DNA of 64,000 nucleotides from Lachnospiraceae bacterium (GCA_910574285.1 CAJTAL010000014.1:39218-103217); one strand, 5' to 3'; shown: positions 27,494 to 37,340, counted from the first letter of the stretch. Notes: generated from the sequence alone by a model not told the origin. Numbers and translations are program-made.

Positions 27494-28756
27494 TTAAAAT
27501 TCAAAATTTCTCACATGCTTATATGTCATGCGTACTTCTCTGCACCAGATAAGCCTCCACAATAACCTTGCAAAATAACTGACTCGGATTCTTCCCGCAA
27601 TCTTTAAATTTCCTTCCAGCACCTGCCGTTCAAAATCCGGGCTGACATCCACATTTTTTCCCAGAAACGGATAAGCCATACTAACCCCTGCCAGCAATTT
27701 CCCGGTCAAACACGGGTCGTCAAATCCAAAATGAATTTCTGCCAGGAACTTTTTCGGTTTCAGCTTCTTAAGCAGGTATAATCCTTCATCCCTGACTTTT
27801 ACAAGCGCTTTCTTATGAACCTCGTCTGTTATAAAGTCTATGATCTTATTCTTTTTCTCAGATAACGTCTTGATCCGGTCAGAGAATTTTTGAAATATCT
27901 CTCCTATCTTTCCGGGGATCTCAGTTATCTTCCTGTATAGATCTGCTATTTTCCGGATAATTTTTTGGCAGCTATCTGCAATTTTCTGCCATATATGCTT
28001 CCGCTCTTTTTCGCTGCACCGCTCATTTTCTTCCAACCCTTTACCAGTACCGGTTTCTGCTTCTTCCAGGTCTTTATCAATACCGGTTTCTGCTTCTTCC
28101 AGGTCTTCATCAGCACCGGTTTCTGCTTCTTCCATGTCTTTATCAATACCGGCTTCTGCTTCTTCCATGTCTTCATCAATACCGGCTTCTGCTTCTTCCA
28201 TGTCTTCACCAACATTGGTCTGCTTTTCCAGAGATTCTCCGCTTTCCGAAAGCCTTTCAGCGACTTTTTCCGTTTCTCCATAACTTTTTTCGGATTCGTC
28301 CTGAATTTCTTCCAATATTTTTTCAGACTGCCCAGGCTTGTCTTCCTCTTCCCGGATTTCTTTCGGAGTTCCCACAACTTTCTCATTTTCTTCGGATCTT
28401 TCTTCCACGTTTTCTTCAGGATCTTTCCATAGTTCTTCCATTTCTTCGCCATACGTTTCCACCTCTTTTTTTATCTTTTTCTTACTTTCCTGTCCGCTCT
28501 GTCTGTTCTTCCATGCAATACGTAGTCTCCAGGTCACTTCTTTATTCTCATAACACGCATTAAATTTGATCAGATTCAAAAACCATGTTACTCGTGCCGC
28601 CGCCCGGATCTCTGAAAACGAACCGTCACAAGATGCCTCTATATCATATCTGCCCGGAACAAAGAGAACAACACAAACCAGCAATACAAGTATCCCCAGT
28701 ATCGCTGCAATTATAATCCCTATGATCTTCAAGATAAACAATAGAATATGTAGCAT
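27494..28756 (-). CDS. DUF2953 membrane protein with acidic tandem-repeat insert
   Basis: A 420-residue protein with an N-terminal helix (about 5-32), a DUF2953 beginning (GRYDIEASCDGSFSEIRAAA), a long charged insert and a DUF2953 C-terminal part (LKPKKFLAEIHFGFDDPCLTG). The insert, about residues 100-250, includes some five copies of an 11-residue unit of type DMEEAEAGIDE. DUF2953 proteins without the insert are about 200 residues. It is coupled with ytfJ, suggesting a spore-envelope role by context only. It follows the 107-residue gene by one base. Confidence 0.8.
   Translation of the reverse strand: MLHILLFILKIIGIIIAAILGILVLLVCVVLFVPGRYDIEASCDGSFSEIRAAARVTWFLNLIKFNACYENKEVTWRLRIAWKNRQSGQESKKKIKKEVETYGEEMEELWKDPEENVEERSEENEKVVGTPKEIREEEDKPGQSEKILEEIQDESEKSYGETEKVAERLSESGESLEKQTNVGEDMEEAEAGIDEDMEEAEAGIDKDMEEAETGADEDLEEAETGIDKDLEEAETGTGKGLEENERCSEKERKHIWQKIADSCQKIIRKIADLYRKITEIPGKIGEIFQKFSDRIKTLSEKKNKIIDFITDEVHKKALVKVRDEGLYLLKKLKPKKFLAEIHFGFDDPCLTGKLLAGVSMAYPFLGKNVDVSPDFERQVLEGNLKIAGRIRVSYFARLLWRLIWCREVRMTYKHVRNFEF
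28030..28208. repeat. 33-bp in-frame tandem repeat in DUF2953 gene
   Basis: About five and a half copies of a 33-bp unit (TCTTCATCAATACCGGCTTC and on, plus strand), coding for 11-residue acidic units. Copies differ at few positions, pointing to recent slippage or recombination. Confidence 0.8.
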
Positions 28757-28757
28757 C

Positions 28758-29081
28758 TTACTCTTCCTGTTCTCTCTTTAATATATAGGAACGAATATCT
28801 GCCCCTTTTGTCTTATTATACACTTCTTGTGAGATTTCTTCCACCATTTCTATCGCATCTTCATAATCTTTTGCAATACCGATCACAAAAAAATCATCAT
28901 TTGGAAAATTCGGCTGTAAAAACAGCATCGAATTATAAATTTCAAGTTGATTCTTCTCATTCTGAGCCAGAGTTATAACATGGATATTCATCTGCAGCTT
29001 ATTCTCATTCAGTTTACGGATGATCTTCCTTTTCTTCTTTCTGATTCCCTCTGACAGATAAAGATACTTATAGTATCTCAT
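28758..29081 (-). CDS. Conserved 107-residue protein, function unknown
   Basis: Starts at MRYYKYLYLSEGI after an AAAGGAG ribosome site. The basic N-terminus (KKKRKIIRKL) is followed by a mixed alpha/beta pattern with NIHVITLAQNEKNQLEIYNS and FFVIGIAKDYEDAIEMVEEI. No domain recognised. It lies between the PBP gene and the DUF2953 gene, one base from the latter, so it is part of the same transcript. Confidence 0.7.
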   Translation of the reverse strand: MRYYKYLYLSEGIRKKKRKIIRKLNENKLQMNIHVITLAQNEKNQLEIYNSMLFLQPNFPNDDFFVIGIAKDYEDAIEMVEEISQEVYNKTKGADIRSYILKREQEE

Positions 29082-29118
29082 ATTCCACTCCTTTTGTATA
29101 CAAAAATTCCAAAAATTT

Positions 29119-30573
29119 CTAATAATAACTATCCAGCACCTGCTTTGCAACATTCACGGCTTTAGCCGCGCCGTCTGCCGACTCTATGATAACACTGATT
29201 ACCAATTCCGGATTATCCACATTCGTCATACCGATAAACCAGGAATGATCTTTCTCCTTATCAGAACTGTATTCTGCCGTACCTGTCTTTCCCGCCGCCG
29301 TGTAACTCTGGCCGCTTAAGACAGAAGCCGTACCATAATCCACAACTCCCGACATAAATTTCTTCAACTCTGCCGCCTCGTCGGCCGCCATCAGCGTCTT
29401 GTATTCTTTCGGCAGATTCTTGTCTACTTCCTGTCCCGTATAATTCATAACAGAATCTATCAGATAAGGTTTCATGAGGACTCCGCCGTTTGCGATCGCA
29501 CATGTAATCAGAGCCATATGATACGGGCTTACCTGTGTCTGCCCCTGCCCCATGGCAGTCATCATCTTAGCCGCGCTCCCATCCGTATCATCTAACATAA
29601 ACTTGCTGCCGCTGTAGGGAAGGACCGACGGAAGCTTAGAATCAAACAGCAGCTCCTTAGCCGTATTCCGAAATCCCAGCACATCCAGAGTAAGGCCGAT
29701 ATTACAGAACGAGGCATTACAGGAGTACGCCAGACTATCTGCAAGGGATACCTGTCCGTGTACATGGCCTCCAAAGCAGCTTATCGTCGTCCCATCCTTT
29801 TCAATCGCTCCGCTGCAATTATAACCATACAGCGGGTATTCCTCCAGGTTTTCCCTCATATATTCTAATGTTGTCACCACCTTAAACGTAGAACCCGGAG
29901 CGTACTGTCCCTGAGTCGCGCGGTTCAGAAGCACACTATTCTCATTCGAATTCAGCGAATCCCAGTTGGAATCTACCAGATTCGGATCAAAATCCGGCTT
30001 AGAGACCATCGCCAATATCTTTCCTGTGCCCGGTTCTATCACCACGACTGCTCCCTTCAGACTCCCAAGCGCATCTGATGCCGCCTGCTGAAGATTCAGA
30101 TCCAGCGTCGTCACCACACTGTCCCCGTGATTCTTCTGATCCTGAAATTCATTCTTTAATTTCTCCAGGAAAAATGCATTCGAAGTAAGGAGTTCAAAAT
30201 TTGCAACCGATTCAAGCCCCGATGTTCCGTGTTCACTGTAGCCAATCACGTGGGCAAACAGGCTCCCATAAGGGTACTCCCTGACTTCCGTCCCGTCTTC
30301 TGCAACCACCGTTCTTGCCAGCACCATTCCGTTTCGGTCCAGAATATCTCCTCTGATCACCTGTTCCGCAAAAGAATCCTTCCTGGCATTATAAGGGCTG
30401 TTAACCAGCTCCTGACTTTTGACAATCTGAAAGTGCACGATATAACCCATCATTCCCAAAAACAAAGCTACAAAGATATACGTAACTCTAGCGAATTCTT
30501 TGTTCCTTACGCGCTTTACCCCAGCTTTTTTCCTGTCTCTTCGGTCGGCCTTGCGGCGCTCTTTCCGAGTCAT
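29119..30573 (-). CDS. Class B penicillin-binding protein transpeptidase (FtsI/PbpA type)
   Basis: A bitopic peptidoglycan transpeptidase: basic cytoplasmic tail, one membrane helix near VTYIFVALFLGMMGYIV, then the periplasmic transpeptidase with STFK (serine), SCN and GKTGTA motifs. It lacks the long PBP-dimer domain, like PbpA of Actinobacteria and related PBPs paired with SEDS proteins. I give the ATG at 30573; a TTG at 30651 adds 26 basic residues. With either start the frame overlaps the upstream SEDS gene by 86-164 nt. The SEDS partner supplies glycosyltransferase activity. Confidence 0.88.
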   Translation of the reverse strand: MTRKERRKADRRDRKKAGVKRVRNKEFARVTYIFVALFLGMMGYIVHFQIVKSQELVNSPYNARKDSFAEQVIRGDILDRNGMVLARTVVAEDGTEVREYPYGSLFAHVIGYSEHGTSGLESVANFELLTSNAFFLEKLKNEFQDQKNHGDSVVTTLDLNLQQAASDALGSLKGAVVVIEPGTGKILAMVSKPDFDPNLVDSNWDSLNSNENSVLLNRATQGQYAPGSTFKVVTTLEYMRENLEEYPLYGYNCSGAIEKDGTTISCFGGHVHGQVSLADSLAYSCNASFCNIGLTLDVLGFRNTAKELLFDSKLPSVLPYSGSKFMLDDTDGSAAKMMTAMGQGQTQVSPYHMALITCAIANGGVLMKPYLIDSVMNYTGQEVDKNLPKEYKTLMAADEAAELKKFMSGVVDYGTASVLSGQSYTAAGKTGTAEYSSDKEKDHSWFIGMTNVDNPELVISVIIESADGAAKAVNVAKQVLDSYY

Positions 30574-31960
30574 CTCCCGTCTTTCTTGCTCTCTCCGGAA
30601 ATGCCTGTCTGCTTCTCTTTGCTCGTAACCTTTCCTTTTTCCTTCTCTCAATATCCTCTTCCTCGTCTTCTCTTACTATATACAATCCCTGAATAATCGC
30701 GAACATAATCAATGTACTGAGAAGCGAACTTCCTCCGTAACTTACCAGAGGCAAAGTCACTCCTGTAGAAGGAATAAACTTCGTCACTCCTCCAATATTC
30801 AGAAACGCCTGGAATATATAACATGTCCCAAGCCCCAATGCCACCATCTTGTAGAAAAAATTATATAGCTGCATGGCAATATTCAAAAACATCACATAAC
30901 AACTGACACAGATCAAGATTGTACAGAGCGCGAATATCAGTCCCATTTCTTCGGATATTGCAGAAAAGATAAAGTCTTCATCCGCAACCGGTATATTATC
31001 CGGCATCCCCTGGAATAAGCCCATCCCAAACCAACCGCCTGTCCCGATAGCGAACAAAGACTGGGCCACCTGATAACCGCCGTTGTCATAATTGGCAAAA
31101 GGATCCTTCCATACCACCACCCTGGTCTTAACATGGTTGAATAAATAGTAAGCAGCCACGGACGCGGCGCTTCCGGCGCTGACTCCCGCCAGTACATAAA
31201 GGAACTGATGCGTCGCCACATAGAGCATGACCAGATAAACTACAAAGATGATCAATGCCGCGCCCAGATCCTTCGATACCACCAGGATCAGCACGTGAAA
31301 CGCGGCAAGCGCTGTCGTGATCACGATATCCCTGAATTCCAGAGACATCTTAAAACTAGAAGCCACGAAGAATACAAAGATGATCTTCACCAATTCCGAA
31401 GGCTGGATACTGATCCCCCCGATAGAAAATCCCAGCTTCGCCCCATAAGATACCTGTCCTACGACTACGACAATTGCCAGAGAAGCAATTCCCGCGGCCG
31501 CATACAGTTTCCTCCATTCCGAAAGCAGCTTAAACTTCCGGATAATCACCGGAACCGCCAGGCTTATGGCAATACCCCCTGCAGCAATCACATACTGTTT
31601 TACTGCTTTCTCATAATTAAGCCTTGTTAAAATGATCATGCCGATACACAGCAGCATACACATATTGTTGATTACCAGCCTGGAGGACTGGGGATAAAGC
31701 ATATGATACAGCAATATCACAGCCACAAATAAGATAACCTGAATCGCATAAAAAGCAAGTATCTTCACATCCTTCTTCTCCAGATACATCACTGCAAACG
31801 CAACAATATGTATCATAAACATTAACACATTCTGCTTTCTCAACATTCTTTTCTGTATATATGGATCATAATATCCGAATACACTAAAACACAGATACGT
31901 ATACATCACGATCAGAAGTATCATCAGATATTTTGATAATTCAACAACAATATTTACCAA
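30488..31960 (-). CDS. SEDS-family peptidoglycan polymerase (FtsW/RodA/SpoVE type)
   Basis: A 490-residue protein with about ten membrane helices. Family motifs are GGISIQPSELVKIIFVFFVAS, KDLGAALIIFVVYLVMLYVA, and the GVTLPLVSYGGSSLLS signature. It polymerises lipid II together with the class B PBP encoded next. A highly basic C-terminal tail (about 60 residues, many Arg/Lys) is encoded in the region overlapping the PBP gene in another frame. It cannot be assigned to division, elongation or sporulation from sequence alone. Confidence 0.93.
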   Translation of the reverse strand: MVNIVVELSKYLMILLIVMYTYLCFSVFGYYDPYIQKRMLRKQNVLMFMIHIVAFAVMYLEKKDVKILAFYAIQVILFVAVILLYHMLYPQSSRLVINNMCMLLCIGMIILTRLNYEKAVKQYVIAAGGIAISLAVPVIIRKFKLLSEWRKLYAAAGIASLAIVVVVGQVSYGAKLGFSIGGISIQPSELVKIIFVFFVASSFKMSLEFRDIVITTALAAFHVLILVVSKDLGAALIIFVVYLVMLYVATHQFLYVLAGVSAGSAASVAAYYLFNHVKTRVVVWKDPFANYDNGGYQVAQSLFAIGTGGWFGMGLFQGMPDNIPVADEDFIFSAISEEMGLIFALCTILICVSCYVMFLNIAMQLYNFFYKMVALGLGTCYIFQAFLNIGGVTKFIPSTGVTLPLVSYGGSSLLSTLIMFAIIQGLYIVREDEEEDIERRKKERLRAKRSRQAFPERARKTGDDSERAPQGRPKRQEKSWGKARKEQRIR

Positions 31961-31968
31961 ATCCTCAC

Positions 31969-34149
31969 CTACCTTACACCCCTCTTAAAATGCCCTCTCG
32001 TATATTCTGTCTTCGGCGCCGTCCTGGTCTTCCCGCAGATAAAAGCATCTGCATACAGCTCTATAACCTGCCTGAGTTCTTCTCCCGTCTCAATCGTAAA
32101 ATCAAGCCTTAATTCCCGCGGCTCAAGCCTCCTGACTTCTTCTGCCTTATCTGCAAGAAAAAGCGGAGCGCTGTTATAGATTATATTATAGCAGCCGCAG
32201 CAGCACATCTGTACCGCAAACCGCTTCTGATACCGATCCCTAAGATAAAGATATCCTCCCTCTTTCGAACACTTGCCGGTGGTTTTGCGGATACAATTTG
32301 CCGTAACCATCACCGGCTGATATCCATAAACCGGCAATACCCCTTCCCGGATTCCCAGAGTCTTAAGCTCCCCCGCATTCAGCTCAGCCGGAACCGTGAA
32401 TATCCCTATCCCCTGCTTCTCTATAAAAGTTTTGCCATATCTGTTAAATACATACAAATTAGCATCGGATCGGATCTCACCTTTATATCCATGCCTCTTA
32501 AGCCACCGGAAACTCTCCCAGTTCCGGATCAGCACACCATCGCAGCTTTCCTCCAGGTACGCATAATACTTCTCCCATCTCCCCGCATCCGAACTGCGGA
32601 AAATATAAGGCATCGCAAGAAAACACTTACACTTCTTCCGTATTCTCCCAATCAGCTCAGCCGTATCTTTCCCGAATCCTGACGGTCCGTCTATATAGAT
32701 AATATCCACATATGCACAGGTAAGCGCAGCCCTTAACTGCTCCCCGGACTGAACCATGAGTGACAACGCTTCCTTCTTCGGCCTGTCCTGGGATTCTTTT
32801 TCATTTCCGCGGGATTCCTGCACCTGCGATTCTCCCCTGTCTTCACAGATTCGGTCTGCAGACATATCTTTGACTGCTTCTGGTTCCTTCCGACGATACT
32901 TAGACAAGATACTTTCTGTAAGCTCCTGAATTCCTTTCCTTCGAAGTTCATTCAGCGCCTGTATCGGCAGGAACACATCTCCGTCTGTCTCCACACGGAA
33001 TCGTTCGAACTGAAACTCTGTATTGCCGGTTTTCCGCATCTGCTTCTCCGTCCTTACACGGTCCAAAGGCTGCCGCAGAGCGGTCTGTACCGTCTCCCCC
33101 TCGCACTCTATCCGCAATTCCTGATATTCCAATACTAGTTTAGCACGCTTTCCCAAAGAAAGTATTAAATAACCATTAATTTTTTCTTGCATTTTATATT
33201 CCGGACTTTGGTCTTCTTCGGCAAATTCATCCGGGCGCCTGAAAGAAATCATCTCTTTACCGTTGTGCCGCCTGTAATAACCGTCTGTATACCCTCTCCG
33301 CCGGTAAGCCGACAAAAGCTCAGCCCGGTCCGCTTCTGCAACCTTATATCCTTTGGCTCCCTTTTCAAGATACAAATCTGCATACTTCCGGTACATCCTG
33401 GTAACCGTATATACATAATCCGGCTGCTTCATCCTCCCCTCGATCTTAAATGAATCGATTCCGTTTTCCATAAGCTCCGGCAGAAGATCAATCGTACAGA
33501 GATCCTTAAGGCTCATCAAATCTGCCGCTTTCCCTCCTTCGACATGATAAGGGAGACGGCACGGCTGAGCGCATTGCCCGCGGTTCCCGCTCCTGCCGCC
33601 TATCATACTGCTCAGCAGGCATTGGCCGGAATAGCAATAACACAGAGCGCCATGTACGAAACACTCGATCTCCAGCCCTGTCTCTTCTTTCATCCGCCGT
33701 ATCTCTGAAAGTGACAATTCTCTGGCCGGCACCACCCGCGTAATTCCCTGCTCCTTAAGAAATGCGGCTCCGTCCGCACCCGTAATCGTCATCTGTGTAC
33801 TCGCATGGAGGGCAAGCCCGGGAAGATATCTTTTCAGGAACTCGATCACTCCTATATCCTGTACGATAACACCGTCCAGTCCGCGCATATAATACGGATA
33901 CAGATATTCATACAGACAGTCTATCTCCCGGTCTTTTAACAGCGTATTCACCGTAAGATACAGCTTTCTTCCGTGTACATGTACATAGTCAATCGAATCC
34001 AACAACTCCTCCTCTGCCAGATTCTTCGCATACGCCCTTGCCCCAAACATGGCGCCTCCTGTATAAACCGCGTCCGCACCTGCGCAAACCGCCGCCTTAA
34101 GGCTCTCTTTGGACCCCGCCGGCGCCAGTATCTCAACTTGTCTGTCCAT
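31969..34149 (-). CDS. Peptidase U32 family protein (RlhA/TrhP-like RNA hydroxylation type) with DUF3656
   Basis: A 726-residue protein. The N-terminal U32 domain has EILAPAGSKESLKAAVCAGADAVY-like start, LHASTQMTITG, ECFVHGALCYCYSGQCLLSS and GNRGQCAQPCR with its cysteines, then a DUF3656 region and a second U32-like C-terminal part with CCGCYNIIYN. U32 members of this type take part in RNA hydroxylation (RlhA on 23S rRNA, TrhP on tRNA), though annotated as collagenase-like. The start MDRQVEIL has GGAAGAG upstream. It lies next to zapA, as in many clostridia. Confidence 0.88.
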   Translation of the reverse strand: MDRQVEILAPAGSKESLKAAVCAGADAVYTGGAMFGARAYAKNLAEEELLDSIDYVHVHGRKLYLTVNTLLKDREIDCLYEYLYPYYMRGLDGVIVQDIGVIEFLKRYLPGLALHASTQMTITGADGAAFLKEQGITRVVPARELSLSEIRRMKEETGLEIECFVHGALCYCYSGQCLLSSMIGGRSGNRGQCAQPCRLPYHVEGGKAADLMSLKDLCTIDLLPELMENGIDSFKIEGRMKQPDYVYTVTRMYRKYADLYLEKGAKGYKVAEADRAELLSAYRRRGYTDGYYRRHNGKEMISFRRPDEFAEEDQSPEYKMQEKINGYLILSLGKRAKLVLEYQELRIECEGETVQTALRQPLDRVRTEKQMRKTGNTEFQFERFRVETDGDVFLPIQALNELRRKGIQELTESILSKYRRKEPEAVKDMSADRICEDRGESQVQESRGNEKESQDRPKKEALSLMVQSGEQLRAALTCAYVDIIYIDGPSGFGKDTAELIGRIRKKCKCFLAMPYIFRSSDAGRWEKYYAYLEESCDGVLIRNWESFRWLKRHGYKGEIRSDANLYVFNRYGKTFIEKQGIGIFTVPAELNAGELKTLGIREGVLPVYGYQPVMVTANCIRKTTGKCSKEGGYLYLRDRYQKRFAVQMCCCGCYNIIYNSAPLFLADKAEEVRRLEPRELRLDFTIETGEELRQVIELYADAFICGKTRTAPKTEYTRGHFKRGVR

Positions 34150-34214
34150 ATCTCTTCCTTTCCCTGTCAATCTCTTTATCCGCCCCGAAATTTTCTATTA
34201 AGATCTATTATGAT

Positions 34215-34242
34215 AAATAGGCTGTCAAAAGACAGCCTATTT
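34215..34242 (-). terminator. Hairpin at the end of zapA
   Basis: Perfect 12-bp stem, AAATAGGCTGTC with GACAGCCTATTT, loop of four, overlapping the zapA stop codon. The following T content is modest, so readthrough into the U32 gene is possible. Confidence 0.65.
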
Positions 34243-34650
34243 CTTACGATTATTCTTTATCTCTGTTTCCAACTGGACAATCTTCATCTGAAATTCCTTA
34301 TTCTCTTCCTTAAGCTTGTCCATAGATCTCTCCGCATTTTCCAACTTAATCTGTACGGATATCAATTCATGCTTGAGATCATACATCTCCTTGTCTTTTG
34401 CCTCTATATCACTTTCTAATGTTCCGCCCTGCTTCTTTGCCTTAAAATAATCATCCGCGATATTCAGCGCCAACAGAATGCTTCTGGTCTCGGCACTCTG
34501 TTTTCGGTATCCGTCACTGTTACTGCACTCCTCTATCTTATGATTCAGATATGTAGATACCTTCTGTAGATAATCTTCACTCTCAAATCCACTCAGGGTA
34601 AACACCTTTCCCCCGATTAATACTTCCGTAAAGTTTTTTGATGATGCCAT
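34237..34650 (-). CDS. zapA: ZapA-type cell division protein
   Basis: A 137-residue protein. The N-terminal ZapA fold (VLIGGKVFTLSGFESEDYLQKVSTYLN) is followed by a helical coiled-coil region from about residue 75 to the end (heptads in DIEAKDKEMYDLKHELISVQ). ZapA binds FtsZ and promotes Z-ring bundling. It carries a longer coiled coil than the E. coli protein, typical for clostridia. Confidence 0.88.
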   Translation of the reverse strand: MASSKNFTEVLIGGKVFTLSGFESEDYLQKVSTYLNHKIEECSNSDGYRKQSAETRSILLALNIADDYFKAKKQGGTLESDIEAKDKEMYDLKHELISVQIKLENAERSMDKLKEENKEFQMKIVQLETEIKNNRKK

Positions 34651-34715
34651 TAGAAGCCTCCTCGAAATTCTTAATCTCTGTCCCTTATTATAAACTAAAC
34701 TTCTGCAAAAACCAA

Positions 34716-35723
34716 CTATTTTTCTATAATTTCACGTGAAATTCCCAGATGGAGATATGCACTGTCCGTCACAATCCGTCCCCTCGGCGTCCTCTGTATA
34801 AATCCGTTCTTCAAAAGATACGGCTCATACACATCCTCTATCGTCCCGGCATCCTCACCGATCGCGGCAGCCAAAGTATCCAGCCCGACCGGGCCTCCCA
34901 TGAATTTCTCGATCATCACCAGCAGCAGATTACGATCTGTCTGCTCCAGCCCTTCCTTATCCACATCCAAAAGATCTAATGCATAGTTCGCCACTTCTTC
35001 CGTAACATATCCATCATACTTTACCTGTGCAAAATCCCGCACACGCTTAAGCAGCCGGTTCGCAAGCCTCGGAGTCCCTCTCGACCGCCTTGCCAGCGCA
35101 TATGCTCCATTCACATCGATGCCGACCTCCAGGACCTTCGCAGACCGAAGTATGATTGTCTTTAATTCATCGATTGTATAGAATTCCATACGATTGATCA
35201 CCCCGAAACGATCCCGCAGGGGCGCCGTCAGCATACCCGCTCTGGTAGTAGCCCCAACCAGCGTAAACTTCGGCAGATCCAACCGGATAGATCTGGCGCT
35301 TGCCCCCTTTCCGATCATGATATCTATTGCATAATCCTCCATCGCCGGATAGAGCACCTCTTCTACCTGACGGTTCAGCCGATGTATCTCGTCTACGAAC
35401 AGGACATCTCCTTCCTGAAGATTATTCAGGATTGCCGCCATCTCCCCCGGCTTCTCAATCGCGGGTCCGGAAGTAATCTTTATATTCACATTCATCTCAT
35501 TGGCGATGATTCCTGCAAGCGTAGTCTTGCCAAGTCCCGGCGGACCATAGAACAGCACATGGTCCAAGGGCTCCTTTCTGGCCTTTGCCGCTTCAATATA
35601 TATCTTTAAAGTTTCCTTTGCTTTCTCCTGTCCAATATAATCCTCCAGCAACTGCGGACGCAGATGACTCTCTATCTTAATATCTTCTTCCAGATTCTCC
35701 GTCGTCATAATTCGTCTGCCCAT
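34716..35723 (-). CDS. ruvB: Holliday junction branch migration helicase RuvB
   Basis: AAA+ motor that drives RuvA-bound Holliday junction migration. Walker [10 protein letters not shown], Walker [10 protein letters not shown], sensor 1 LVGATTRAG, arginine finger region APLRDRFG, and a C-terminal winged helix ending in [14 protein letters not shown]. Start placed at [11 protein letters not shown], with GAGGGTG upstream; the open frame extends 20 codons further without homology. It follows ruvA by about 95 nt. Confidence 0.96.
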   Translation of the reverse strand: MGRRIMTTENLEEDIKIESHLRPQLLEDYIGQEKAKETLKIYIEAAKARKEPLDHVLFYGPPGLGKTTLAGIIANEMNVNIKITSGPAIEKPGEMAAILNNLQEGDVLFVDEIHRLNRQVEEVLYPAMEDYAIDIMIGKGASARSIRLDLPKFTLVGATTRAGMLTAPLRDRFGVINRMEFYTIDELKTIILRSAKVLEVGIDVNGAYALARRSRGTPRLANRLLKRVRDFAQVKYDGYVTEEVANYALDLLDVDKEGLEQTDRNLLLVMIEKFMGGPVGLDTLAAAIGEDAGTIEDVYEPYLLKNGFIQRTPRGRIVTDSAYLHLGISREIIEK

Positions 35724-35817
35724 GTCTGTCAACACCCTCATCTTAATAATCTTTACACATACATTTCTCCTTATGCCGCACAATCAGCACAAGAAACCAA
35801 ACCGTTGAAAAATCTTG

Positions 35818-36429
35818 TCAAAACACCATATGCTTAAGAGCGAGCTTCAACACATCTTCTACCTCCATAGAATCCTGAAGCTCTACTTTTTTTACTGCCT
35901 TTAATGACTCTGTGCTCCCATATCCAAGAGCCACCAGCGCCTGTACTGCCTCACTCTGTATCTCGCTATATACAGACGTTTCTTTCGATACCTCAGATTC
36001 CGCCGCGATATGCTCCAAAGCATCTTCAAGCTTAAGCTTGTCCCGCAATTCCAGAATCAGCTTCTCCGCCGTCTTCTTTCCGATCCCGGGAGCCGCACAG
36101 ATCGCTTTTACATCGTTAGACAGAACCGCAAAGCGCAGATCATCAGGACTTAAAGCCGACAAAACTCCAAGCCCTCCCTTGGGACCGATTCCGTTTACCC
36201 CGATCAATAACTTGAAAACCGACAGATCGTCCCTCGTAAGAAAACCATATAACTGCATAGCATCTTCCTTGACATTCAGATATGTATGTATCTTCACTTC
36301 CCGGCCTATGGGCGGCAATTTCCCCATGGCATGGCCGGACATATAGACTCCGTAGCCGACACCTCCCACATCAATGACTACTTTGTCTTCTTCCACCGCT
36401 GCAAGAACTCCTCTCAAATATGATATCAT
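35818..36429 (-). CDS. ruvA: Holliday junction DNA helicase subunit RuvA
   Basis: A 203-residue tetrameric junction-binding protein: OB domain (MISYLRGVLAAVEEDKVVID), two helix-hairpin-helix motifs (LIGVNGIGPKGGLGVLS and ICAAPGIGKKTAEKLILELRDK) and a C-terminal RuvB-contact domain (EAVQALVALGYGSTESLKAV). Full length and intact. Upstream of ruvB in the standard order. Confidence 0.97.
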   Translation of the reverse strand: MISYLRGVLAAVEEDKVVIDVGGVGYGVYMSGHAMGKLPPIGREVKIHTYLNVKEDAMQLYGFLTRDDLSVFKLLIGVNGIGPKGGLGVLSALSPDDLRFAVLSNDVKAICAAPGIGKKTAEKLILELRDKLKLEDALEHIAAESEVSKETSVYSEIQSEAVQALVALGYGSTESLKAVKKVELQDSMEVEDVLKLALKHMVF

Positions 36430-36443
36430 AAATTCCTCCCTGA

Positions 36444-36932
36444 CTATTTAACGGCCGTCAGCCTTTTCAATATTTCATTCGCCGTAACCCCGATCACAAA
36501 GCCCGTGAGCATCCCCGCCGCCAAAAGAACCGGAACGTAATAGATCACACTGAACGTCTCCACCACCAACATCGCCACCAGCAACTGCCCGATATTGTGA
36601 AATGTTCCTCCGGCAATACTGACCCCTGTCACACTAAACCCGCCTGCCCTCTTAAGGAACGCCATCACGGCAAGACTTAAGATTCCGCCTGCCAGACTAT
36701 ATATAATACTAAAGTAATTTCCAAAAATAAACCCTGACAGCACTACCCTGACAACAGAAAGCAGAAATACATCCGGAAGTCTCATCTTATACAGCGCGGT
36801 CACGATAATCAGATTCGCAAGCCCAATCTTTACTCCGGGAATACCGAAATTCACCGGTATCAATGTCTCCACATAACTAAAGATCAGCGCCAACGACGTA
36901 AATACACCGAAATACGCCACCTTACTCTTCAT
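36444..36932 (-). CDS. Gx transporter family membrane protein
   Basis: About 162 residues with five hydrophobic segments, matching the Gx transporter family formerly called heptaprenyl diphosphate synthase component I: GIPGVKIGLANLIIVTALY and FGNYFSIIYSLAGGILSLAVM. Start at MKSKVAYFG; a GTG three codons earlier is also possible. It is followed upstream by the NusG-II protein and the divergent ApbE gene. In many anaerobes this set co-occurs with Rnf and flavinylated redox systems, which suggests a flavin or electron-transfer role. Substrate unknown. Confidence 0.85.
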   Translation of the reverse strand: MKSKVAYFGVFTSLALIFSYVETLIPVNFGIPGVKIGLANLIIVTALYKMRLPDVFLLSVVRVVLSGFIFGNYFSIIYSLAGGILSLAVMAFLKRAGGFSVTGVSIAGGTFHNIGQLLVAMLVVETFSVIYYVPVLLAAGMLTGFVIGVTANEILKRLTAVK

Positions 36933-36968
36933 AAAAACCACTCATTCCTTTCGGCGCAAATAGTAATC

Positions 36969-37340
36969 TTAATTCGTCACCGCGTCATATTCACTTTCCT
37001 CTTTCGACTCGACCTCTACAACGACCCGGTTCGGAAGGCAGATAAGACTCTCATGGTCCAGGGAAACCGGCTTTTGATTGACACAGAGCTGATCCGGACA
37101 ATCCGCCTCAACCATATCCGCTTCTCCATTCTTGATCTTAAGAATATTCGTCCCTTCATTAATCTCGATCTCTCTGTCCTCCGCCAGACTGTATACCCCC
37201 TGAATCGCCCCATTCACCTTGATCACGACCCTGTTCGCGCCGGCTCCGCCGATATAAGTGCGGATCAGGACTGTGAAACCGATCACACACAGGATAATCA
37301 AAGCCAGCAGCACATCCTTTTTCTTCAATCCTATTCCCAT
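36969..37340 (-). CDS. NusG domain II-containing membrane-anchored protein
   Basis: About 123 residues with one membrane helix (VLLALIILCVIGFTVLI) and an exported NusG domain II with ADMVEADCPDQLCVNQKPVS and ICLPNRVVVEV. The DCPDQLC cysteine pair is conserved in this family. Start at MGIGLKKKD with GAGGTGGAGGG upstream. These proteins are regularly encoded beside Gx transporters and ApbE, and are linked to extracytosolic flavin redox chains. Molecular role not proven. Confidence 0.85.
   Translation of the reverse strand: MGIGLKKKDVLLALIILCVIGFTVLIRTYIGGAGANRVVIKVNGAIQGVYSLAEDREIEINEGTNILKIKNGEADMVEADCPDQLCVNQKPVSLDHESLICLPNRVVVEVESKEESEYDAVTN

Noticed and set aside
27965..28432. Open frames on both strands with Phe/Cys-rich or Lys/Trp-rich repeats
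   Set aside because: They are alternate-frame readings of the 33-bp repeat inside the DUF2953 gene.
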